64,000 nt of DNA, taken from assembly GCA_934630515.1 (NCBI GenBank), contig CAKTVV010000017.1:5305-69304 (forward strand), read 5' to 3'. Below, piece by piece: positions 33,596 to 40,860 of this stretch. Below the pieces are notes generated by a model. That model made no database searches, was not told the DNA's origin, and saw only the letters and a list, made by a program, of their open reading frames with translations. Source of the stretch: an uncultured Eubacteriales bacterium. Its GTDB lineage: Bacteria; Bacillota; Clostridia; Oscillospirales; Acutalibacteraceae. How positions within the stretch are numbered: position 1 is the first letter of the stretch; every line of letters begins with the position of its first letter. The position numbers were made by a program, and so were the translations under genes.

Positions 33596-34294
33596 ATGCG
33601 ATACGACATTACAAACATCCCGGTAGCAGAGGTATTCGAGGAGCGGGATGGCTGCCCTCTCTGCCGCCTGCGGGATCAGCTGGAGCAGCGGGTGGTGGAA
33701 TACATCACCGGCGCCGCCATGATGGAGCCGGATATCCGTATCCAGACCAACAAGCAGGGGTTCTGCATCGACCACTATCGACAGATGCTGGCTCGGCGCA
33801 ACCGGCTGAGCGTGGCGCTGATTCTGGAAAGCCATCTGGACGAGATGGAAAAGGAGATCTTTGACGGGCTGCCGCTGGTGGGCAAAAGCCCCCGCCGTCA
33901 GGAAAAAGCCGCCACACGGCGGATGGATGATTGCTGGGTATGCAACCAGATGCGGGATACCATCGACAAAATGCTCGCCACCGTCTGCCGCACCTGGGAG
34001 ACCCAAAAGGATTTTCAGCGGCTGTTCGAGGAGCAGCCCTGCCTGTGTCTCCCCCACTTCGCCGCCCTGTCTCAAACAGCGCAAAAGGTCATCAGCAAAA
34101 AAGAGCAATCCTACTTTCTGCGGGCGGCAGCGGAATTGACCCGGAAATACCTCAAGGAGCTGCGGGGCGACGTGCATCACTTCACGGAGATGTACGACTA
34201 CCGCAACGCCGGCGCCAATTCCGACGCCGACTGGGGCAACTCCAAGGACGCCATCGAACGGGCCGTGCAGTATCTCACTGCCCGGCAGCCGTAA
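33596..34294 (+). CDS. DUF6062-family Cys-rich protein
   Basis: A 232-residue protein resembling the DUF6062 family of Clostridia. It has paired Cys motifs CPLCRLRDQLE near residue 20 and CWVCNQMRDT near 113, and Cys-His segments GFCIDHYRQML and CLCLPHFAAL, suggesting two metal-binding half-sites in an internally repeated fold. The function is unknown. It follows ymdB by 20 bases with an AAGGAG site. Confidence 0.75.
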   Translation: MRYDITNIPVAEVFEERDGCPLCRLRDQLEQRVVEYITGAAMMEPDIRIQTNKQGFCIDHYRQMLARRNRLSVALILESHLDEMEKEIFDGLPLVGKSPRRQEKAATRRMDDCWVCNQMRDTIDKMLATVCRTWETQKDFQRLFEEQPCLCLPHFAALSQTAQKVISKKEQSYFLRAAAELTRKYLKELRGDVHHFTEMYDYRNAGANSDADWGNSKDAIERAVQYLTARQP

Positions 34295-34346
34295 AACGAT
34301 ACCGGCGGCATATCAGCCGAAGCAGAAAGAGCGACGAGGACATAGC

Positions 34347-34796
34347 ATGGACAGAACCGAAAACGCAGAACTGACCGTAGTATGCCTGATCGAGGACGGC
34401 GACCGGCTGCTCCTGCAGAACCGGACAAAGAAGGACTGGCAGGGCTACGCTCTGCCGGGCGGGCATGTGGAGCGGGGCGAATCCTTCGTCGATGCCGTGA
34501 TCCGGGAAATGAAAGAGGAGACCGGTCTGAATATCGTGCACCCACAGCTGGTGGGGATCAAGCAGTTTCCCATTCAAAACGGACGATACATCGTCCTGCT
34601 GTTCAAGGCGACCGCATGGACGGGTACCGTCACCTCCTCGGAGGAGGGCGCCATGGAATGGGTGGAATATCGCCGTCTGGCAAGCATAAAGACCGTCCCC
34701 GATATCGAGGAGCTGCTGCGGGTCATGAACACGCCGGAGCTGACCGAATTCCTATATTCCGTCGAGGACGGTAAATGGGTCGTATCCATACGGTGA
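34347..34796 (+). CDS. Nudix hydrolase, 8-oxo-dGTP diphosphatase-like
   Basis: A 149-residue Nudix enzyme. The Nudix box GGHVERGESFVDAVIREMKEETGL (split reading: GGHVERGES then REMKEETG) carries all catalytic Glu residues. The overall match is to the MutT/YtkD-like group that cleans oxidised nucleotides, but the substrate is not certain. It lies 52 bases after the DUF6062 gene on the same strand. Confidence 0.87.
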   Translation: MDRTENAELTVVCLIEDGDRLLLQNRTKKDWQGYALPGGHVERGESFVDAVIREMKEETGLNIVHPQLVGIKQFPIQNGRYIVLLFKATAWTGTVTSSEEGAMEWVEYRRLASIKTVPDIEELLRVMNTPELTEFLYSVEDGKWVVSIR

Positions 34797-34858
34797 CCGG
34801 CAGCCCTCGGCACCTGAAGCTATGCTGAAATTGCTTCGCACATAAGCAAGAATAGACG

Positions 34859-34887
34859 TTGCCAAAGCCGACGGTCTGTGATAGAAT
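34859..34887 (+). promoter_or_regulatory. Promoter of the MATE exporter gene
   Basis: TTGCCA (34859-34864), 17 bases, TAGAAT (34882-34887), about 32 bases before the start codon. Confidence 0.72.
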
Positions 34888-34918
34888 TGTGCGGTATCTG
34901 AAAAATGGAGGAGATCCA

Positions 34919-36322
34919 ATGGTGCGTAAATATATCGGCGACAAGGCGTTTTACCGCCGGGCGTTGGCGCTGGCGCTGCCGATCATGGTGCAAAACGGCA
35001 TCACCAACTTCGTCAGTATGCTGGATAATGTGATGGTCGGGCAGGTCGGCACCGTGCAAATGACCGGCGTAGCCGTCGCCAACCAGCTGATTTTTGTATT
35101 CAATCTTTGCATTTTCGGCGCTGTATCCGGCGCCGGTATCTTCGGCGCCCAATACTTCGGCTGCGGCGATCACGAGGGCGTACGCCACACCTTCCGGTTC
35201 AAGCTGATCGTCTGTGTGGTGCTGACGCTGCTATGCGGGACCATATTCGTCCTCTGGTGCGACCCGCTGGTGAACGCCTATCTCAAGGGCGAGGGCAGCG
35301 CCGCCGATGCGGCGGCGTCGCTGGGATTCGCCCGGGACTATCTGCGGGTCATGCTGGTGGGGCTTATCCCCTACGCCATCGTCCAGTGCTATTCCAGCAC
35401 CCTCCGGGAATCCGGCGAGACCGTGCTGCCGATGGTGGCGGGTCTGGCGGCTGTGGGCATCAACCTGTGCTTTAACTACATCCTCATCTTCGGCAAGCTG
35501 GGCGCCCCCAAGCTGGGGGTCGTGGGCGCCGCCATCGCCACGGTGATCTCCCGCTTTGCAGAGCTGGTGATCGTGGCGGTATGGACCCGTACCCACGCCG
35601 ATCGCAACCCCTTTATCGTGGGGGCATTCCGCAGTCTGTACGTCCCCGGGCGGCTGATAAAACAAATCTCCCTCAAGGGGCTGCCGCTGATGCTCAATGA
35701 AACCTTCTGGGCAGCAGGCATGGCGATGCTGACCCAATGCTATTCCGTCCGGGGGCTGGACGTGGTCGCCGCCAACAACATATCCAGCACCTTCTTTAAT
35801 GTATTCTCCGTGGCGTTTCAGGCGATCGGCGTAGCCATCGGCATCATCCTGGGACAGCAGCTGGGCGCCGGACAAACCGAGGAAGCACGGGACAGCAGCC
35901 GCAAGCTGATCGCCTTTTCGGTGTTCGTCAGCGTGTTGGTCGCCATCGTCTATGCCGTGGCGGCGGAGTTCATCCCGCACATCTATAACACGGAGCCATC
36001 CATTCGGTTGACCGCCACCCGGCTGATGCAGATCTCGGCGCTGGTATTTCCGCTGGATGCATTCGCCAACGCCTCCTACTTCACCCTGCGTTCCGGTGGC
36101 AAAACGCTGGTTACCATCCTGTTTGACAGCTGCTTCGTCTGGGCGGTGCAGGTGCCGGTGGCGCTGGCACTCAGCCGCTGGACGATGCTGCCCATCCTGC
36201 CGCTGTTCGCCATCTGCCAGCTGCTGTGCTTTATCAAGTGCATATTCGGCTACTGGCTGGTGAAAAAAGGCGTCTGGATCCGCAATATCGTGGCGGATAC
36301 TCAGCCGGTCGCCGCAGAATAA
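34919..36322 (+). CDS. MATE-family efflux transporter
   Basis: A 467-residue integral membrane protein with about twelve hydrophobic segments. It has the MATE signatures LALPIMVQNGITNFVSMLDNVMVGQVG at the N-terminus and FGAQYFG, and a second half beginning LKGLPLMLNETFWAAGM. It exports drugs or metabolites in exchange for Na+ or H+; the substrate is unknown. The ATG at 34919 follows GGAGGAG. It has its own promoter and a strong terminator. Confidence 0.92.
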   Translation: MVRKYIGDKAFYRRALALALPIMVQNGITNFVSMLDNVMVGQVGTVQMTGVAVANQLIFVFNLCIFGAVSGAGIFGAQYFGCGDHEGVRHTFRFKLIVCVVLTLLCGTIFVLWCDPLVNAYLKGEGSAADAAASLGFARDYLRVMLVGLIPYAIVQCYSSTLRESGETVLPMVAGLAAVGINLCFNYILIFGKLGAPKLGVVGAAIATVISRFAELVIVAVWTRTHADRNPFIVGAFRSLYVPGRLIKQISLKGLPLMLNETFWAAGMAMLTQCYSVRGLDVVAANNISSTFFNVFSVAFQAIGVAIGIILGQQLGAGQTEEARDSSRKLIAFSVFVSVLVAIVYAVAAEFIPHIYNTEPSIRLTATRLMQISALVFPLDAFANASYFTLRSGGKTLVTILFDSCFVWAVQVPVALALSRWTMLPILPLFAICQLLCFIKCIFGYWLVKKGVWIRNIVADTQPVAAE

Positions 36323-36332
36323 CGGGTATAGG

Positions 36333-36368
36333 AAAGGCTCCTCCGGCAAAAGCCGGAGGAGCCTTTTA
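36333..36368. terminator. Bidirectional terminator after the MATE gene
   Basis: A perfect 14-bp stem (36334-36347 with 36352-36365), AAAA loop, flanked by A- and T-runs. It serves the convergent MATE and Crp/Fnr genes. Confidence 0.88.
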
Positions 36369-36388
36369 CAGCGATGCGGTCATTCAAA

Positions 36389-37036
36389 TTACAGCCATTC
36401 AAATTGATTTTTCCGGTATCGGATCAGTCCCTCCCGCTGCATTTTCGACAGCTCGTGACACAGAGCGCTGCGCTCCACTCCCAAATAATCCGCCAGCTGC
36501 TGGCGATCAAAGGGAATGGTGAACCGCTGGGAGGCGGTCTGCCGCACCCGGTCGGAAAAATAGGACAGCAGCCGCCCCCGGATGGTCTTGGGAGAGGTAT
36601 GGAGGATACGCTGGGAGAGATGCAGGTTCTTTTCGGCGCAAACGGTGAGCAGATTGCGCAGCAGCTGCCCGTGGCAGGCACAGGTCTCCGGACAGGTATC
36701 CAGCACCCGTTCCGCCTGCAGGAGCAGCACCCGGCTCTCCTCTGCCGCCACCGCCCGGATCAACAGCGGCTGCCGGGGCAGACAGGCATACGGCTCCGCA
36801 AACACTGCCCCCGGCAGCACGCTGCCCAGCACGGCGTTATTTCCGCTCACGTCGCTGTGCTCCAGCAGCACCCGTCCGGTCAGCACCAGCCCCATCCAGC
36901 GGGTCGGCTCTCCCTCCCAGAAAATTACCTCCCCTTTCTCATAGCGTTTTTCCGTAGCCTGCAGGCAGGAAAGCAGCTTTTCCTGCTCGACGGGGAGAAT
37001 ATGGTGGAACAGCGGGGAATTTTCCGGAATTTTCAT
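36389..37036 (-). CDS. Crp/Fnr-family transcriptional regulator
   Basis: A 215-residue regulator with an N-terminal cyclic-nucleotide-binding-like beta-barrel (GEVIFWEGEPTRWMGLVLTGRVLL), a long dimer helix and a C-terminal helix-turn-helix (FDRQQLADYLGVERSALCHELSKMQREGLI). Clusters of Cys such as CPETCAC lie near the dimer helix; whether they bind a cluster is unclear. It is divergent from an Fe-S protein gene, and a near-palindrome in the shared region sits exactly where a class II activator should bind. The ATG at 37036 has AAAAGGAG upstream. Confidence 0.9.
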   Translation of the reverse strand: MKIPENSPLFHHILPVEQEKLLSCLQATEKRYEKGEVIFWEGEPTRWMGLVLTGRVLLEHSDVSGNNAVLGSVLPGAVFAEPYACLPRQPLLIRAVAAEESRVLLLQAERVLDTCPETCACHGQLLRNLLTVCAEKNLHLSQRILHTSPKTIRGRLLSYFSDRVRQTASQRFTIPFDRQQLADYLGVERSALCHELSKMQREGLIRYRKNQFEWL

Positions 37037-37053
37037 GGAGTTTTTCTCCTTTT

Positions 37054-37096
37054 TGTTGTTATAACCACAGAATTGTTTTGCCTTTTCCGGTATACT
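37054..37096 (+). promoter_or_regulatory. Crp/Fnr site and promoter of the Fe-S protein gene
   Basis: The 16-bp near-palindrome TGTTGTTATAACCACA (37054-37069) is centred 41.5 bp before the start site predicted from the -10 box TATACT (37091-37096). No -35 box is evident, as is usual for class II activated promoters. Confidence 0.65.
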
Positions 37097-37141
37097 GCCG
37101 TCAGAACCTACAACCAAACCAAGTTCAGGAGGACGATAGCA

Positions 37142-37861
37142 ATGAAACGACGCATCATTCACATCGACGAAGAAAAATGCAACGGCTGCGGCGCATGCGC
37201 CACCGCCTGTCACGAGGGCGCCATCGGCATGGTGAACGGCAAAGCCAAGCTCCTGCGGGACGATTATTGCGACGGACTGGGCGATTGCCTGCCCGCCTGC
37301 CCCACCGGCGCCATCTCCTTTGTGGAGCGGGAAGCCGCCGCCTATGACGAGCAAGCCGTGGCGGAGAACCGCAGAAAGCAGGCGGCAGAGTCCCACAAGC
37401 CCCCGATGGGCGGCTGCCCCGGCTCCCGGATGCGGCAGCTGCACCCGGCTGCCACCGCTGCAGCCGTACCGACAGCACCGACGGCAGCTCCGGTATCCCA
37501 GCTGGGTCAATGGCCCTGTCAGATCAAGCTGGTGCCGGTCAACGCCCCCTATTTCGACGGTGCCCGGCTGCTGATTGCCGCCGACTGCACCGCCTACGCC
37601 TATGCCAACATGCACAGCGAATTGATGCGAGGGCGGATCACCCTCATCGGCTGCCCCAAGCTGGACGAGGGCGACTACAGCGAAAAGCTCACCGCCATCC
37701 TGCGGGAAAACAACATCCGCAGCGTCACCGTAGTGCGCATGGAGGTTCCCTGCTGCGGCGGTCTGGAGCTGGCAGCCCGGCAGGCGCTGCAGGCCAGCGG
37801 CAAAATGATTCCCTGGCAGGTGATCACCGTCTCGATCGACGGACAGCTTCTGGAAAGCTGA
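37142..37861 (+). CDS. Ferredoxin-type 4Fe-4S protein
   Basis: A 239-residue protein with an N-terminal bacterial ferredoxin domain and a C-terminal domain that has further Cys (GCPKLDE, PCCGGLE). The first cluster motif is complete (CNGCGACATAC). The second, CDGLGDCLPACP, has Leu where the second Cys should be, which may give a 3Fe-4S or altered cluster. Similar proteins sit beside Crp/Fnr regulators and hybrid-cluster-protein genes in anaerobes, so a role in nitrosative or redox stress is plausible but not shown. The ATG at 37142 has CAGGAGG upstream. Confidence 0.85.
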   Translation: MKRRIIHIDEEKCNGCGACATACHEGAIGMVNGKAKLLRDDYCDGLGDCLPACPTGAISFVEREAAAYDEQAVAENRRKQAAESHKPPMGGCPGSRMRQLHPAATAAAVPTAPTAAPVSQLGQWPCQIKLVPVNAPYFDGARLLIAADCTAYAYANMHSELMRGRITLIGCPKLDEGDYSEKLTAILRENNIRSVTVVRMEVPCCGGLELAARQALQASGKMIPWQVITVSIDGQLLES

Positions 37862-37878
37862 TATTGTTACACGCAGAA

Positions 37879-37924
37879 GACCGGAACGGCGGCAGTATTA
37901 GAATTGCCGCCGTTCCGGTATTTT
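37879..37924. terminator. Bidirectional terminator between the Fe-S gene and yfhO
   Basis: A perfect 15-bp stem (37880-37894 with 37905-37919) lies between two convergent genes. Confidence 0.85.
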
Positions 37925-40850
37925 ATGTTGCAGACTTCTGCGGCGGCTGCGACTCATCCAGCAAAGCGGATGGTAACGGCGCCGGTGTATCCGCCTCGGC
38001 TGCCGACAGCTGCTGCGGTGCATCGTCCGGCAGAGGTGCCTTTTCCGTGCGGCGGCAGCCATACACCCGCAGCGCCCACAGCACCAGCAGCGCCAAACTC
38101 GCCACGGAGATCAGCACCCCCGGCAGCAGCCCCGGTGCCCGATAGCGCAAGGTGAAGGTGTGACTGCCGGCGGTGATCTTCGCCGCCAGTAAAGCACCGC
38201 CATCATCCAGACAGCCTACAGCGGCAGTTTCCACCGTCTGCCCGTCGATCTTCAGCTGCCAGCCGGCATCATATGGGATGGCAAACACCACCGCTCCATC
38301 CTCCCGGGCATTCAGCGTACCGGAGAGCTTTGTAGACTGCGCCTGCTGCACCTGTGTGCCGCTGTCCAGCGTCTCAATACACGCCGCCAGCTCCTCCGGC
38401 AGCAGCCGCTCCACATAAAAATGTCCGCTCAGGGAGCTGTCTCCCTCGATGATCGCCTCCACCTGCTCTCCGGCGGTCAGCGTCCCCAGATCGATGATAT
38501 ACGGCTCATAGGGCGTCACGGAAAAGGTGTCCTGCAGTTCCCCCTCGGCGGTGTAGGTCGCCACCTGCACCGAATCGGCGGCGGAGCAATCCACATACGC
38601 AAAATACTGTCCCTCCGTCTCGACCGTCGCCGTGAACACGCCCCGTTCGTCGCCGTTGTATTTCGTAATGCTGTTATCGTAAACGCTCCCCTCATCAGCG
38701 GAGATCAGCGCCGATTCATACAGGGTCACGCTCCGCCCCAGCAGAGCGGAATACAGCTGCTCCTGACACCGGAAGGGTGCATAATCCTCGCCTACATAGG
38801 ACAGCGCCTGCTCCGACGCCGTATACGCCACCGGCAGCACCAGCCGGTTGCGGTAAATATAACGAGTAGCGCCCCCCACCGACACGCTGTCCACCAGCTC
38901 CAGCTGTGCATGATTCGTCAGACGCACCTCCAGCACCACATATCGGATGCCGAACAGAGCGTCCGGTGCCGCCGCAAAGCTATGATACAGGTAACTGTTC
39001 ACCCCATTGACCGCATAGCCCAGCTGCCCCATGAATTTTGTGATGCCATAGGGGTTACTGGAGGCAAAGGTAGTCATGCCGTTATAGTGCTGCAGCGCCG
39101 TGTCCATACAGGTGCTGCGGGGCAGAAATTCCATCCGGGTGAACGCCAATCCCTCGTCCGCCGCCAGCTCCTCCGCCCGGCGCAGCGCCGCATCGGTGGC
39201 GGCGGTGGCAGCGTTATCCACATAATTCTCGTGATTGGTAAAGTTTTCCGAGTGGTTCATCGCCTGCAGGGCGTCGCCGCTGCTCAGCAGCAGCTCCGCC
39301 GCCACCAGTATGACCGCCAGCCGCTGCCCGATCCGCTCCGGCAGCTTCTTACGGGCGGTAAACAGCAGCAATGCGGCATAGAGCGCCAGCAGCAGCAGAT
39401 TTTCATACAGCCGCTCGGCAGTGAGAGCGTCCCCGTCCAGCTTCTCCCACAGCACCAGATAGGCGGCGCAGCCGGCGAGACTGGCCAGCAGCGCCCGCAC
39501 CGACACCCGCCGGGGACGGGTCAGCGCCCGCCCTGCCACCAGCAGCACCGCAAAGCACAGCAGAAACGAAAAACGATACGGCAGGTCATTGGGAGTATGC
39601 AGCCCATGCCACAGCAGATCCCACTGGTTAACGGTGCAGCTCAGCGCCAGCACCGCCAGCAGCCCCCCCTCCGTCAACCGGCGGCGCAGCGGCACCGTCC
39701 GGTCGCAGAGCGATACCGGCAGCAGCAGCACCGCTATCACACCGCAATATACATTGGGCAGATTGCCGGAGCGAATGGTGGGCGATGCTCCGTAGAACAT
39801 CCGCCCCAACAGCTCAAACAGCGGAAAATTGGAATCAAACGACGGCATGGTACCGCCCGCTGCTGAGGTGCGGGACAGCGCCAGCGCCGTCGGCACCAGT
39901 AGAAATGCTGCCAGTCCACCCGCCAGCAGGCTGGCGCCTGCGAAGCGTCCGCACGCCCGGGTGAGGGCACCCGCAGAGCGGGGCTGCCGCAGCAGCCACT
40001 GGAGAAAATACAGCACCAAAAACAGGCACAGCATGAAGCCGATGTAATAATTTGCATAGAGCGCCAATGCCAGCAGCAGCGCATAGGGCAGAAACCGCCC
40101 GGTATGCAGCATATGCTCCAGCCCCAGCACCACCAGCGGCAGCAGCGCCACGCCGTCCAGCCACATCACATTCCAGGAATACGCCAGCATATAGCCGGTC
40201 ATGGCGTACAGCATTCCCAGAGCAATGACCGCCCCGCTGCGGCGCCGGTACACCGCCTGCGCACAGGCGGCAAAGGAACCCGCTGCCAGCGCAAATTTCA
40301 GCAGCGTGATCAGCCAAATCCCCTCGCACAGCAGCCGGGTGGGAAACAGCACCAGCAGCAGATTCAGCGGACTTGCCAGATAGTAGGCAAAGGCGGGCAG
40401 ATAGTTCGTCCCCAGCCCGATATGAAACGAATAAGTGGAAAACTCTCCATGAAGCAGCCGATACCGCAGTTCGTTGAGCAGCGGCGCATACTGGTGGTGC
40501 ATATCCACCAGCATCACAGACTTCTCCCCCAGCGGCCATACCCCCAACCGGGCATAGCCAAGCAGCATCACCGCCAGCGTCAGCCCTGCCGCCGCCAACG
40601 GGCAAAACCATACGGACCGCTGCTGATACGTCGGGTGCAGCAGGGCAACATAAATCCCCGTGCCCAGCCCCGCCAGCAGCCCGGCGGCGCCCACCAGATA
40701 CACCGCCCTCGCCCAATAGGCATCGGGGGCTGTGCCGCTGTTCCACAACCAGAGAAATACGGCGGCTGCCAGCAGCAGGAAGGACATCACCCCAACGCAA
40801 AACCAGGTAATGCGGGTAGATGTCTCGTTAGATCGTAATGATTGTTTCAT
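37923..40850 (-). CDS. YfhO-family membrane glycosyltransferase-like protein
   Basis: A 975-residue polytopic protein of the YfhO family, GT-C-like enzymes implicated in adding sugars to lipoteichoic acid or other surface polymers. About twelve N-terminal hydrophobic helices contain LVDMHHQYAPLLNELRYRLLHGE, including the Asp expected at the active site of the family. A long extracytoplasmic beta-rich region and a last helix near the C-terminus follow. It is 10 bases downstream of the transglutaminase-like gene and so belongs to the moxR operon, an association that hints at a shared cell-envelope role. Confidence 0.87.
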   Translation of the reverse strand: MKQSLRSNETSTRITWFCVGVMSFLLLAAAVFLWLWNSGTAPDAYWARAVYLVGAAGLLAGLGTGIYVALLHPTYQQRSVWFCPLAAAGLTLAVMLLGYARLGVWPLGEKSVMLVDMHHQYAPLLNELRYRLLHGEFSTYSFHIGLGTNYLPAFAYYLASPLNLLLVLFPTRLLCEGIWLITLLKFALAAGSFAACAQAVYRRRSGAVIALGMLYAMTGYMLAYSWNVMWLDGVALLPLVVLGLEHMLHTGRFLPYALLLALALYANYYIGFMLCLFLVLYFLQWLLRQPRSAGALTRACGRFAGASLLAGGLAAFLLVPTALALSRTSAAGGTMPSFDSNFPLFELLGRMFYGASPTIRSGNLPNVYCGVIAVLLLPVSLCDRTVPLRRRLTEGGLLAVLALSCTVNQWDLLWHGLHTPNDLPYRFSFLLCFAVLLVAGRALTRPRRVSVRALLASLAGCAAYLVLWEKLDGDALTAERLYENLLLLALYAALLLFTARKKLPERIGQRLAVILVAAELLLSSGDALQAMNHSENFTNHENYVDNAATAATDAALRRAEELAADEGLAFTRMEFLPRSTCMDTALQHYNGMTTFASSNPYGITKFMGQLGYAVNGVNSYLYHSFAAAPDALFGIRYVVLEVRLTNHAQLELVDSVSVGGATRYIYRNRLVLPVAYTASEQALSYVGEDYAPFRCQEQLYSALLGRSVTLYESALISADEGSVYDNSITKYNGDERGVFTATVETEGQYFAYVDCSAADSVQVATYTAEGELQDTFSVTPYEPYIIDLGTLTAGEQVEAIIEGDSSLSGHFYVERLLPEELAACIETLDSGTQVQQAQSTKLSGTLNAREDGAVVFAIPYDAGWQLKIDGQTVETAAVGCLDDGGALLAAKITAGSHTFTLRYRAPGLLPGVLISVASLALLVLWALRVYGCRRTEKAPLPDDAPQQLSAAEADTPAPLPSALLDESQPPQKSAT

Positions 40851-40860
40851 GCCTTGTCTC

